Positions 9,391 to 18,676 of a DNA stretch of 36,289 nucleotides are shown piece by piece. This stretch comes from Chrysochromulina tobinii (Eukaryota; Haptophyta; Prymnesiales; Chrysochromulinaceae). A program made the position numbers and the translations under genes. Numbering within the stretch: position 1 is the stretch's first letter; every line of letters starts with the position of its first letter. The notes under the pieces were generated by a model. The model saw only the letters and a program-made list of their open reading frames with translations, was not told the DNA's origin and did no database searches. The stretch is taken from positions 1 to 36,289 of the forward strand of contig JWZX01003196.1 of assembly GCA_001275005.1 (NCBI GenBank). The letters run 5' to 3'.

Positions 9391-10082
9391 ATGTTGAGCA
9401 TGGGCGAGGGCGAATGGGATTGGCCCGAGGAGAAGCCGATCGCCAGCACATACTACAACACGGCGGTCTGCGGCGTCCCGCCACCGCCAAAGATTTTGGC
9501 AACGGAAACGGTCGATGAGGACGACGTGTCCAAGCGGATTACGATGGTTCGCAATTACTCCTGGTCGGATGACACCAACTACATCCGCATCTACGTGCCA
9601 GTGCCAGGTGTGTCGAGCGAGGGCGTGGCGGTCTACATCGAGGAGGACAGCATCAAGGTCCACGCCATGACTCCTGAGCATGGCCAGTTCACCATGGCAC
9701 TCAATCGGCTGTATGACAAGGTGGACGTTAGTCAGGTGTGCGCTGCACGCGCGTTGTTGCACTCTCAAACTCGACGCCACGGCAACGCTGCGGCGTGTGT
9801 CTCGAAGCGTGCGTCGCCGGTTGCGTGTGCCCACAGTCAACCTACAAAGTTCAAGGGCGCAAGGAGAGGGTCATCATCGCGCTGGCCAAATTCCCGCCGC
9901 CCGGCTACGGCGACGATTCGTACGTCAACTTCAAGCCATGGTACAAGCTGCATCATGGAACCACGGACAATATCGACGTGGTGCAGCAGTTCGAAGATGC
10001 GCGGCTGCAGCGCGGCGTGAGGATGAACGAGGCGTCGACGCCCAAAATGCCCACGACGCCAACGACGAATAGTAGGAAATAG
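9391..10082 (+). CDS. CS-domain protein, CacyBP/SGT1/p23-like (two exons)
   Basis: Joining exon 1 (9391-9735) to exon 2 (9837-10082) gives about 196 residues. The join is phase 0: LNRLYDKVDVSQ runs into STYKVQGRKERVIIALAKF, restoring the last strands of a CS fold. The CS domain starts near residue 49 with ITMVRNYSWSDDTNYIRIYV, closely like the ITNYGWDQSDKFVKIYI region of CacyBP/SIP, and is followed by a GVSSEGVAVYIEEDSI strand pair. CS domains act as HSP90 co-chaperones or as ubiquitin-ligase adaptors. The N-terminal 48 residues are Trp/Pro-rich (GEWDWPEEKP), and the C-terminus is a short Thr/Pro-rich tail. ATGs at 9391 and 9400 are both usable. The longer open frame to 9253 begins with TTG and is not needed. 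Confidence 0.8.
9736..9836 (+). other. Spliceosomal intron in the CS-domain gene (101 nt, phase 0)
   Basis: The donor is CAG|GTGTGCGC and the acceptor GTGCCCACAG|TCAACC. Removing 101 bases joins two different frames into one continuous CS domain. It is the clearest intron in the window. Confidence 0.85.
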
Positions 10083-10213
10083 GTAGGTGATGTTGGTGCT
10101 GCGTCACACTAAATTAGGACATCTGTGCGTTTTGCGAACCTTCTCGCGAAATATGATTTCTTCCACAAACTCATGCAAACTGCTGTGATCACAGGCCTCG
10201 TTTCTCGTTTGCA

Positions 10214-11932
10214 ATGTGTGTCGTATTGGCCGCGACAGCCGCCGCTCTGGCCCTGGTGCCTGCTCCGGCATCGACGATCGTGGTGGGCGGAGGTCCGGCT
10301 GGCCTTGCAACGGCCATCGCTCTGGCCAAGCGTGGCTGGTCGTCCATCACAGTCCTCGATCGGCTCGAGCCTCCAGCGTCCCCCGATGATGAGTCAGTCT
10401 GGTCGGATACAGCGAGGCACTATCTCGTCGGCTTGGGAGGCCGCGGCCAGAGATCGCTGTCTGCCATCGGCGCCTGGGCGGACGTGGTCGAACCCTACTG
10501 CAGCCGAGTGGTCGGGCGCAAGGACTGGGCACCAGGCGCGGTGGAAGGCATAGAGCGAATCTTCACGGACCGGCCCTATGAGACTCGCGTCATCCCACGG
10601 TCGCGGCTGGTCGCGTGCTTGCTGCGCCACGCGGAGCGGGCGTACCCCGGAGTCATTCAGGTGCGCCACGGCATCGAGGTGAGGGAGATGGTGTGGAAGG
10701 GCAAGCTTAGTACGGAGTACGAGCGCTGCGTGCTCAAGTGCAACCCGTGCGCCATGCCCGACGCGGACCGCTCCTCCAACGACCCCGAGCCTCCCAACGC
10801 AAATGGCGAGAATGTGCCAGAGGCCTGTGCTCTGGTGGACGAGGGCGGGGCGTTCGAGCTGGATGCCGCCTTCGTCGTGGGCGCTGACGGCTCACGACGG
10901 ACCGTGGCCAACGCGTTGGTGGCGCAGGACCGCCAGCGATGGGTATGGCCAGGCCGTCGCTTACGCGTCACGCGGTACAAGGACACTGCCGTGCGCGTGT
11001 ACAAGACGATCCCGCTGGTCTTTCCGCCCTCTTGGCGCAAGGACATCAACTACTCGGCGCGCACCAAGACAGTCAACTTCGACGCGCTTCCGTGCCTAAC
11101 GGGTGAGTACTGTGGAGTGTTGCTCATCAAGCCCGAGGACGAGGTCGCACAGGGGCTCGGCGACGCGGCCGCTGCTCGCGCCTACTTGGACGCGACCCTC
11201 CCGCAGTTCTCGCCGTACATTCCCGATGCCGCGCTGCCTGGGATCGTGGCCAAGCCGCCCAGCCGCCTGCCACAGTTTCGATACGTGGGGCCGCGCTTGC
11301 ATCTGCGAAGCTCGACGGTGCTGCTCGGCGATGCTGTCCACCAGGTGAAGCCGTACTTTGGTCTGGGGGTCAACGCAGCCTTCGAGGACGTCGCCGCGCT
11401 CGATCGGTGCCTCGACGAAGCTCCCTCGATGGGCGCGGCCCTTGCCGCTTTCAGCCGGCAGCGTGCTCCAGAGGCGCGAGTGCTCACTCAGATCTCCCGC
11501 TCATTCGACCGCGGCGGCGTGCTCGCTTTCTTCACCTTCATCCTGCCGCTCATCCTCGACGGCATCTTCCATGGTGCCTTGCCGCGCCTGTTTGCACCCA
11601 ATACCCTCGCAATGCTCCAGCGGCCGGAGCTCACCTTCAGCGCCATCCGCCGTCGCAAGCGGATCGACCGAGCACTCCAGCTGGCCCTGATCGGGACCGC
11701 AGGCGTGCTCGCAACCCGATTGACCCTCACTCTCGTCCGTGCCGCCGCGAATCTGCTGGCGGCCGGAGGCGCCGTGCGGGCGCCGCTAGTGGCAGTCGCG
11801 GCGCTGCCGATGGCCGCGGCCCTCTCTACCGCCGCGTGGCGCTTTCTCGGAGCTCGTGTGCGCGGCGACGTGGCGGATGTCCTCGCGGCGCAGAAAAAAG
11901 GCCTCGAGGGAGAGCAGAGCGAGGCAGAGTGA
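10214..11932 (+). CDS. FAD-dependent monooxygenase, kynurenine 3-monooxygenase-like
   Basis: 572 residues from the ATG at 10214. A hydrophobic N-terminus (MCVVLAATAAALALVP) leads into the FAD-binding Rossmann motif VVGGGPAGLATAIALAKRG. Further group A flavoprotein landmarks are GRGQRSLSAIGAWADV near residue 75, FVVGADGSRRTVANAL (the DG motif) near 220, and LLGDAVHQVKPYFGLGVNAAFEDV (the GD motif) near 372. The GD block and the later TFSAIRRRKRIDRALQLAL followed by hydrophobic segments match kynurenine 3-monooxygenase, which hydroxylates L-kynurenine using NADPH and O2 and is anchored by a C-terminal helix. Two hydrophobic stretches at about 490-555 would supply the anchor. Substrate is inferred; another aromatic hydroxylase is possible. 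An extra polar loop near residues 180-205 is unusual. The N-terminus could be a signal or targeting sequence. Confidence 0.75.
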   Translation: MCVVLAATAAALALVPAPASTIVVGGGPAGLATAIALAKRGWSSITVLDRLEPPASPDDESVWSDTARHYLVGLGGRGQRSLSAIGAWADVVEPYCSRVVGRKDWAPGAVEGIERIFTDRPYETRVIPRSRLVACLLRHAERAYPGVIQVRHGIEVREMVWKGKLSTEYERCVLKCNPCAMPDADRSSNDPEPPNANGENVPEACALVDEGGAFELDAAFVVGADGSRRTVANALVAQDRQRWVWPGRRLRVTRYKDTAVRVYKTIPLVFPPSWRKDINYSARTKTVNFDALPCLTGEYCGVLLIKPEDEVAQGLGDAAAARAYLDATLPQFSPYIPDAALPGIVAKPPSRLPQFRYVGPRLHLRSSTVLLGDAVHQVKPYFGLGVNAAFEDVAALDRCLDEAPSMGAALAAFSRQRAPEARVLTQISRSFDRGGVLAFFTFILPLILDGIFHGALPRLFAPNTLAMLQRPELTFSAIRRRKRIDRALQLALIGTAGVLATRLTLTLVRAAANLLAAGGAVRAPLVAVAALPMAAALSTAAWRFLGARVRGDVADVLAAQKKGLEGEQSEAE

Positions 11933-12181
11933 GAGCCGAACCTTCCAAAGCCCCGCGCCCTCCATAACCTCCATGAGAGAGCTGTGTACAAGAGCGCCTA
12001 CTCTGTTTGCATGGCGGAGTCATGATTGCACCGTGCTGACGTTTTTCAGATTGTGTTTTGGAGCGAGGGGGGGTAATTTTGGAGCGATCTGCCCAGGACG
12101 GCGTCTTTGAGACCACGCGCCCTCTCGTCATCTTGCAAAGAGTGCGCAGGTCATTCCCTCGACCAACCCTCGATCGGTCTG

Positions 12182-14089
12182 ATGGCAGAGTGCGAAGTCG
12201 TGCCGCCCACGGATGCACCAGACGTGCCGGTGTCGCAGAGCCTCTTCACGTCAGTGGTATCCGAACTGGAGCAACACAGCCAGATGATTGAGAGCTGGGA
12301 ACGGGAGAAGGGCAAAGAGGACGAGGAGGAGGACCCGTGGGTATTTGCGATGCCAAACGAGAGCGTTGAATCCTTTTTGGCATCCTTCCCGCCGTCGTCG
12401 ACGGAGAAGTCGTGGATTTCGACGGAGCACGTTGGGCGCAAGAAGATCATTGAGGAGTACTATGTGAAAACAGTTGGCTCGGAAGGGTTGCCAGATAAGA
12501 CTAAGCTCTCGGAAGCCTGGGAGCAGTGCACGCCCAAGTCGACGGAGTCGCTCACTCGCATCCTCAAGGAGCACAAGTACGGGAGCGGAAAGTGGATGAT
12601 TTTCGCGCCGGCCACGGACGTGAACGAGATGTGGGAGAGGATCGTCGAGGCGCTCTGGGATGGCAAGCTCGGGCACTCGGCCAAAGTGAGCGGCGCCCTG
12701 ACGGACGCTTCCCAGTCGCACGTGATCTGCGTGTATGTCGATCCATTCTGGGAGACCGCTGAAATGGAGCGCGTCCTCGCGGGACTGCGTGCGTGTGGCG
12801 TGGAGGACGCGATCAAGTTCAAGCCCGATGGCGTGAGCCTACTCAATATTTACAAGGACAATGAGTTTGGCATCCCGCCCTCCTTCTTTTCGGCGTCCAA
12901 GGGATCGCTTGTGCTACAGAAGCAGTTGGGCGGCTCTGACACGCGCCGCTGGTGCAAGAACGGCTCCAATTGCAAGCACCTCAAGCAAGGCAGGTGCAGC
13001 TACCTGCACAAGGATGAGGACTTTGTCAAGAAGGAGGTTCCCGAGTGGCGTAAGGTGGATGAGGACGGCATGATGCAGCAGAAGCCGGCGCGCGGCTCAC
13101 GCTATGGCAACCCGACGCGTACGGCGCCGCGCCCGGAGCTGCCCCCGAGCAAGAAGGACGAGAAGAAGAAGAAAGAGGAGGCCGCGAAGAAGAGCAGTGC
13201 CTTCGCTGCGCTCACCGGCATCGGGGACGAGGACGCGGACGCCATCCTCGAGAAGCAGCGCAAGAAGCTTGAGAAGCGCGCGGCCAAGAAGGCGGCGGAG
13301 GACGCGGCGATCGCGGAGAAGGCGCGCGGAGATTTCGAGGCACTCAAGGCGGGCCTCGGCTCTGGAAATTGGGCGGACGAGGACGAGGACGAGGACGCGG
13401 ACGCGGAGACGCCCGCGGCAGATGAGGACGAGGACGACGAGGACGAGGACGACGAGGACGACGAGGACGAAGAGGACGAGGAGGACGAGGAGGACGAGGA
13501 GGGCGAGGACGGCGAGAAAGGCACGGATGGGCCAGGGAACGCAGGGGAGAGTGCGGACGCACGGCCTGTGCCAACCCCACCGCCACCACCTCCTGTGGCG
13601 GAGAAGAAGAAGGAGAAGAAGAAGACGGCCGAGGAAGAGGAGGCCGAAGCGCTGCTGGCGGCGCTCGACGTGAAGGAAGAGACCAAGGAAGGGGGTCAGT
13701 CGAAGGCGGCCGCCAAGCGTGCCAAGAAGAAGGCGGAGGAGGAGGCGCGCAAGAAGGCGGTGGGAGCAGAGTCGACCACCACGAGCGCGCCCAAAGAGGC
13801 GGATCAGAAGGACGGCGCAGCCGCCGAGGAGAACGAAGCGCCGCAGGAGGAGGCAGCGGGCGGCGAAGGCGGCGCGCCTCTGTCGGCCGAAGAGATCAAG
13901 GCGCGCTTGAAGGCAAAGGCGGAGGCCGCCAAGAAGAAGGCGAAGCCCAAGACCGCGGCCGAGGTCGCTGCGGCCGAGGCCGCGGCGCGCCCTAAGGATA
14001 AGAAGAAGGCTGCGCCGACGTGGAGTTCGGGCGGTGCAAAGGTGGGGCAGAAAGCGCGCGGGTCCGACAACAAGTACCAGGGTGAGTAG
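12182..14089 (+). CDS. DUF1917 (BLES03/C11orf68-like) protein with CCCH zinc finger and acidic/basic tail
   Basis: About 635 residues from the ATG at 12182 (MAECEVVPP); the frame extends upstream to a non-ATG codon. After an acidic N-terminus, residues about 85-240 match the DUF1917/BLES03 pattern: GKWMIFAPATDVNEMWERI, then AKVSGALTD and SHVICVYVDPFW, an eIF4E-like fold in the known family. A CCCH-type finger follows at about 257-275: WCKNGSNCKHLKQGRCSYLH, spacing C-x5-C-x7-C-x3-H. Then come long Lys/Glu/Ala helices, an Asp/Glu run (about 396-446), a short PPPPPP stretch, and Lys/Ala-rich helices to the end (KARGSDNKYQGE). The finger and the fold suggest RNA or cap-related binding, but the function of this combination is inferred only. 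Intact, no introns seen. Confidence 0.75.
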   Translation: MAECEVVPPTDAPDVPVSQSLFTSVVSELEQHSQMIESWEREKGKEDEEEDPWVFAMPNESVESFLASFPPSSTEKSWISTEHVGRKKIIEEYYVKTVGSEGLPDKTKLSEAWEQCTPKSTESLTRILKEHKYGSGKWMIFAPATDVNEMWERIVEALWDGKLGHSAKVSGALTDASQSHVICVYVDPFWETAEMERVLAGLRACGVEDAIKFKPDGVSLLNIYKDNEFGIPPSFFSASKGSLVLQKQLGGSDTRRWCKNGSNCKHLKQGRCSYLHKDEDFVKKEVPEWRKVDEDGMMQQKPARGSRYGNPTRTAPRPELPPSKKDEKKKKEEAAKKSSAFAALTGIGDEDADAILEKQRKKLEKRAAKKAAEDAAIAEKARGDFEALKAGLGSGNWADEDEDEDADAETPAADEDEDDEDEDDEDDEDEEDEEDEEDEEGEDGEKGTDGPGNAGESADARPVPTPPPPPPVAEKKKEKKKTAEEEEAEALLAALDVKEETKEGGQSKAAAKRAKKKAEEEARKKAVGAESTTTSAPKEADQKDGAAAEENEAPQEEAAGGEGGAPLSAEEIKARLKAKAEAAKKKAKPKTAAEVAAAEAAARPKDKKKAAPTWSSGGAKVGQKARGSDNKYQGE

Positions 14090-14104
14090 GCAGGCCGGCT
14101 GCGA

Positions 14105-14164
14105 CAGGCACCACTGTTGGATTGGGGCAGCAATCAGGCACCACTGTTGGACTGGGGCAGCGTT
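14105..14164. repeat. 30-bp tandem duplication
   Basis: CAGGCACCACTGTTGGATTG continuing GGGCAGCAAT at 14105-14134 is repeated at 14135-14164 with four substitutions (one internal T to C and three in the last four bases). It begins shortly after the stop codon of the DUF1917 gene, so it is probably in the 3' UTR. Confidence 0.9.
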
Positions 14165-14516
14165 GCGGGCTTCGCTTTCGAAACGGCTGGGTGATGCATG
14201 GGCCGCGACGTGCTCCGCGACGTTGCATGGCGACACAGGCCCCGCCGGACGTGGGAGGCACGTATCTTTACGTTCCGCATGGTGAGGACCACGTGATTTC
14301 CTCAGACCGCCCCCGTTTGCGGGAGCAAGGGAGAGAACGAGAGACTTCATTGAATTAGCATGACATGAGGGGTTTGGAAACAGTTTGGAAACAGTGGTAA
14401 CCGGCACAGAGTCGTGAAGAGTTTCTAACCGTTGGCTGTGAAGGCAACATGTGAGACACCCCCTGAGGCACCTCTGAACGTTTAAAAACAGGGACCCACC
14501 TCACGCCGCTAACGGG

Positions 14517-14541
14517 CTCCCCCCGGTGTCTTATACCGGTC
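14517..14541 (+). promoter_or_regulatory. Putative upstream element, copy 1 (CCCCCGGTGTCTTATACCGG)
   Basis: Reads CTCCCCCCGGTGTCTTATAC followed by CGGTC. It is an imperfect inverted repeat (CCGGT..ACCGG) and is nearly identical to copies at 14619-14641, 29401-29425 and 29454-29474. It lies about 220 bases upstream of the MAP10-like start, sense orientation CCGGTGTCTT. Confidence 0.5.
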
Positions 14542-14618
14542 GGCTCCCGCCCCGTGATCTATAAACCGTACCGGTTCCGTGTGCCTTTGTGCGCCCGCGC
14601 GTCCCGTGTGTCCCGGCT

Positions 14619-14641
14619 ACCCCCGGAGTCTTTTACCGGGC
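14619..14641 (+). promoter_or_regulatory. Putative upstream element, copy 2 (CCCCCGGAGTCTTTTACCGG)
   Basis: ACCCCCGGAGTCTTTTACCG then GGC. Same core as copy 1 with one substitution (GAGTCTT for GTGTCTT) and a better CCGG..CCGG inverted repeat. It lies about 115 bases upstream of the MAP10-like start and in the same orientation as copy 1. Confidence 0.5.
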
Positions 14642-14650
14642 AAGGGTCTC

Positions 14651-14675
14651 GACTTGACTTGACTTGACTTGACTT
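14651..14675. repeat. GACTT pentamer x5
   Basis: Five perfect tandem copies of GACTT immediately after element copy 2 and about 80 bases before the MAP10-like start codon. A simple-sequence repeat in the presumed 5' UTR or promoter. Confidence 0.95.
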
Positions 14676-14756
14676 GAAGCGACCATTTTCGCGCCGCGGC
14701 CGAGCGCAGTGCGCGAGTGGTGGGGCGCTCTTCGTGGACTAGCCCGAGCCCACTAG

Positions 14757-16607
14757 ATGCTGCTCAGCGTCGCCGTCTATATCGACGAGCTACAGCTCGG
14801 CGCAACAGCCACGCCATCAAAACCCGCGGTCGCCTTCCGCGTGCCAGGGTACCCGTCCGTGCTTGTGAAGCGTCACCAGCGACCGAGTGATCTCCCTGAC
14901 GATGAAATGGGCGAGAGAGTCCATTTCTCGCATGGAAAGTCCTGCCTGATTCACTGGGATGGCCCCGTGTCATCGATTGCTACCGGCCTGCGGCTCGAGT
15001 TCTATCTCGTCGATCTCACTGAGGAGCCCAGTCGTCGACCACTCGGAAACGCTGGCATCTTGCTTGGAGCAGCAGTGCATAGCCTACGCCCGCGTCAGCG
15101 CAAGCCGGACGCGTTCACACGCATGCGAGTGCGCATGAATGACGTCGTAGGCAATTTTGTTGCGACGCTGCACGGCCGCTGCCGTTTTCAGACGCTCGGC
15201 ACGACGATGATCCCCCACTTGCTCCAAACCCTGTCAAGGGCTCCGACGACGGCACCCGTTGCAGATATCGCCATTCCTCCCATCGCCACGGCGCCCGCCG
15301 CCGCGCCTGCCGCCGCGCCTGCCGCCGCGCCTGCCGCCGCGCCTGCCGCCGCGCCTGCCGCCGCGCCCGCCTCTGCCGTCCCAGTCTCCTATCCGCAGCT
15401 TGGTCCGGGCCCCTCAACCCTCGCCACTCCGATGGCAGAGCCGTCAGGCGACGCTGCTTGCCGCGCCATGCTCGACGCGCAGCTATACGTTCGGACGGGC
15501 ATCGGTGCAAGCCTCAGCGAGGATCCGAAGGTGAGCACGAGTGCATGCCACGTGGCATGCGTCGGCGCCACTAATTGCGCCACTCATCAAGGAGGGGAGC
15601 ATGCCACGTGGCAGCCCAGGCCCGACGAAGCGTTACACGCGCGGCTCATGGCGCAGCAGCACGAGCTCTCGAGGCTGAATGAAGCGAGTGAGGCTGCGAA
15701 GCCGCTGCCCACTATCGCCGCGTTGCCTTCCATCCCCACCTCCACTATCGTTGCGACCGGCTCCGCCCACGACGACGCTGCCCACGACGACGCTGCTCAC
15801 CACGACGCCACTATCGTTGCGACCGGCTCCGCCCACGACGACGCTGATCACGACGACGCTGCTCACCACGACGCCACTATCGTTGCGACCGGCTCCGCCC
15901 ACGCGCCGCTGTCGCCCGAGCTCCCTATCGCGGTGTCCAAGCCGACATGTGACCTTGGGTCTCCGGCGCCAACGCCGCTGCAACCTGCCGCCCATGCGGC
16001 CCTACCTGGCGCACATGCGGCCCTACCTGGCGCACATGCGGCCCTACCTGCCGCCCATGCGGCCCTACCTGCCGCCCATGCGGCCCTACCTGCCGCCCAT
16101 GCGGCCCTACCTGGCGCACATGCGGCCCTACCTGGCGCCCATGCGGCCCTACCTGGCGCACGAGCGGCCCTACGCGCGCCCCCGCCGCCGTCCCGGCAGC
16201 CGGCGCCAGTTCAGATGGCCGCTCGTCCGCCGGCACCAGCGGCCGTTGCGTACGAGGGTCCGCACGCGCTGCAGCAGCCGCCTGCACTCTTCTTCCACAA
16301 CTGCGGAGAGACTCCCGGTGCGCCAGCCCCGAGCGTTCCACCGCTCGAGGAGGCGACTGCTCTCCAGGCCACGGCCACCAGCTTAGCGGCCGCGTCACCA
16401 GGGTGGATGAATCCTGCGGCGTCGCTCGCGTCATCGGAGGAGGCAGAGGCAGAGGCAGAGGCCTCAAATGATCGCGTGCTTCCGAGCGATGCACCTCAAG
16501 CCGCTGGGCCTACGCTTCAGCACCGAGCGGCGCGCGCTGCGGCAGCTCTCGTGAGTCACATCACACCCGTGCCTCCCTCGCCAGCAGCCGCAGCGCCGCC
16601 GCGGCCG

Positions 16608-16640
<33 letters not shown>

Positions 16641-17843
16641 AGCACGACGCCCCGCAATTCCGTGAGCCTGCCCGTCCTCAGCGGGCTCGCTAGCAGCGTG
16701 GCCCCTCGCTCGAGCGCTGAGGGCGGTGCACTCGAGGGTGGCGTCGAGGGCGGCGTGCTCGCAGCCCTGTTGCGAGAGCTTGAGCACGTGCGCACGCCCG
16801 AGTATGCCACAGAGGTGATCCGAAGCTCCATGCTCGCCCGCCTCGCGAGCGCTGCGGCGGCCGTGCACGCCCCTGGTGGACACCTGCCCCTGGGGGGTCC
16901 TATGCCGTCATCTCTCGAATCGCGCGGTTTGGCCCTGAGAAAAGCTTTGGCACCCAGGGGCATTGCGGCAAGCGAAGGTGGCAGCAGAGGCGGCGGAGGC
17001 GGAGGCGGAGGCGGCAGTGGCCGGGGCCGAGGCGCGGGAGCGACCTCTGGCGCACGCAGCCGGACGGCGGCACAAGGCTCAGCCCGGAGCTTCGAAGGTG
17101 GGAGTGCCACCGGCACCAGCGGCACCGGCGCCGACGTCGGCCCTCGGGATGCACCGCGCTCGAGTCGGCCGCTCCCGAGTGGCTCCAGCGGTCCTGCCAG
17201 CCGAGGTGGCATGCGCGCCCCTTCACAGATCCTGAGCCCCGCCTCGATCGTGGGCCTCCACCACGCCACGACTCTCCCGGACGAGTGCAGCCGTCGCTAC
17301 GCGAGCGTCGACGCGGATCCGCTTGGGCCGCAGCCTGTGCCGCAGCCTTTGCGATCGCCGGAGTTCCCAGGTGAAGCTCTCGGAGCTCTTGGCGCCAGCT
17401 GCGCCAGCTGCGCCAGCTGTGCCAGCTGCGCCGCCTCGGGCATCCAATTGAATTCGCTGCGGAGCAGCACGAACGTCGGTGGCGGCGCTGGCAACGCCGG
17501 CGGTGTGGTCAGCATCCCCGCGCCGTCGGCGGAGAGGCAGATCCTCATGCAGCACCTACAAAAAGCGTTCCAACGGCTGGACAAGGTGGGGAGCGGGGTG
17601 TGCCCGACTGGGCCGCTCTTGCGGGCGCTGCAGCTCATTCTGTCCTCGCAGGCATCTTCATCGCGCTCGAGCGGCGGCTGGGCTCGCGGCCTGCGTGCCG
17701 TGTGCGAGGAGCTCGCTGCCAAAGTTGCTGCGCTTCAAGAACAGCCAGGGCTGGACAGAGAGCTGGACAACCTGACGGTCGCTTGGGAGGAGGTGCTCGA
17801 ATTGGTCACTGAGGATATCAGGGCCAGAGGAGCAGAAGCGTAG
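14757..17843 (+). CDS. MAP10-like protein with extensive low-complexity repeats
   Basis: 1028 residues from the ATG at 14757. Residues 1-150 resemble the N-terminal domain of microtubule-associated protein 10: LLSVAVYIDELQLG, PAVAFRVPGYPSVLV, then HFSHGKSCLIHW (the family's GKSCLF motif), then a Leu-rich strand and GNAGILLGA, ending VGNFVATLHGRCRFQTLG. MAP10 binds microtubules at the spindle midzone and midbody. The middle (180-930) is low complexity: AAPA repeats, a 22-residue TIVATGSAHDDA repeat, eight HAALPGA/HAALPAA heptads, polyproline, Gly- and Ser-rich stretches, and CAS repeats. The C-terminal ~100 residues return to helical sequence (RQILMQHLQKAFQRLDKV; DNLTVAWEEVLELV). Only the two ends look constrained. 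Family call rests on the N-terminal domain. Confidence 0.65.
15297..15368 (+). repeat. 12-bp repeat x6 (GCCGCCGCGCCT, encodes AAPA)
   Basis: Six direct copies of GCCGCCGCGCCT in frame, the last ending in C instead of T. The unit is a multiple of three, so copy-number change keeps the frame. Confidence 0.95.
15744..15903 (+). repeat. 66-bp in-frame repeat, about 2.4 copies
   Basis: Copies begin with ACTATCGTTGCGACCGGCTC at 15744, 15810 and 15876 (the last partial). Copies 1 and 2 differ by a very few bases, so the duplication is recent. Each contains a shorter internal CACGACGACGCTG repeat, encoding HDDA. Confidence 0.9.
15993..16160 (+). repeat. 21-bp repeat x8 (encodes HAALPGA/HAALPAA)
   Basis: Eight in-frame copies of CATGCGGCCCTACCTGSCGC plus M. 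A ninth degenerate unit (RAALRAP) follows. Nearly identical at the DNA level, so homogenised or recently expanded. Confidence 0.95.
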
Positions 17844-17935
17844 TAACGAGTTTTAAACGTTCTCGCCCTATGAGACGTAACTGCGCACGCCTCTTCATGG
17901 ATGATTGGCTGTGAATTACGGCTGTCTAGACTAAA

Positions 17936-18325
17936 ATGGAAAACCGCTGGGAGCGCGGAGTCGCGAGCAGCACTGGCGCAGATGCAGTTCCAGCTGCGGA
18001 CGCCATATCGGAGGGCCTGTTATCGCTGCTCGCGCCGATGGTTGGCAAGTGCGACTCGAGCATTCAGCGCACCTTGCAGAGCCAGGCGGTGCTCTCGCAA
18101 GAGATAGACCGTGTCGCGTTGGAATTGCAGGCTTTCCTTGCGGTATCTGCTCTGCCATCATTTTCGCAACATGCACAGCGTCTGGCCGATATCCGCCGAC
18201 GCGTAGCACATGCAAACAGCACTATGGTAGCCGTACAGGCAAGACTCACTCGTGTGGAGGAGCTGGCGGGCAGGCTTGAGCGTGAGCAGGGACTCACTCT
18301 GCAGCGCAGTGGCGGAGCTGGCTAA
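17936..18325 (+). CDS. Snapin-like BLOC-1/BORC subunit
   Basis: 129 residues from the ATG at 17936, the usual length for snapin (about 136). Residues 45-115 follow the snapin pattern: SQAVLSQEIDRVALELQAF (family: SQ.EL..QID.LA.EL), then HAQRLADIRRRVAHANSTM (family: Y..KL..ARRRV..VN..L), then VQARLTRVEEL. It is all helical and would form a coiled coil. Snapin is a shared subunit of BLOC-1 and BORC, which act in endosome-lysosome trafficking and organelle positioning. It lies 92 bases downstream of the MAP10-like stop on the same strand. No hydrophobic segment. Another small BLOC/BORC helical subunit remains possible. Confidence 0.6.
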   Translation: MENRWERGVASSTGADAVPAADAISEGLLSLLAPMVGKCDSSIQRTLQSQAVLSQEIDRVALELQAFLAVSALPSFSQHAQRLADIRRRVAHANSTMVAVQARLTRVEELAGRLEREQGLTLQRSGGAG

Positions 18326-18676
18326 CATCACGTGCGGGTTGCCTAGGCGCGATGAGTAAATAAGTGAACTTCACATTTTCCCCGCGCTGTGTCACACACA
18401 CTGCAAATCGGGAAGACTTCGCTTGGAGATCATGTGCCACTGTGCGCTTTCCCACACGGTGACGATGACACGATGTGCCGTCATTGAAGGGCGGTTGAGC
18501 GAGCTTGAGGGGGCGGGGCGGGTGCACCGGCGTGCCGCGGGGGCCCCACCGGGACCCAGGACTCACATGGGCGCACATCATCGCGCCGGGCCGCCCGCCA
18601 GAGGCGGAGTGCCTCAGGGGGGGCGCTGCCGGAGGTCCGCAGGCGCCGAGAAGGCGAGAGCGGGGCCATCCACTCA
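18326..18676. other. Intergenic region between convergent genes
   Basis: About 350 bases between two convergent stop codons. The first 120 bases are A/T-richer, the rest very GC-rich. No gene, RNA or repeat is supported. Confidence 0.5.

Larger units (their letters stand above)
14090..14756. other. Intergenic region with repeats and putative promoter elements
   Basis: About 667 bases between two + strand genes. It contains a 30-bp tandem duplication (14105-14164), a short repeat TTTGGAAACAG twice near 14376-14397, two copies of the CCCCGGTGTCTT..ACCGG element, and five GACTT pentamers (14651-14675). The lower-GC part at 14330-14500 looks non-coding. Confidence 0.6.

Noticed and set aside
13097-14407. 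436-aa minus-strand ORF opposite the DUF1917 gene
   Set aside because: Leu/Arg/Val-rich translation comes from antisense Lys/Glu/Asp codons. The plus strand has recognisable domains.
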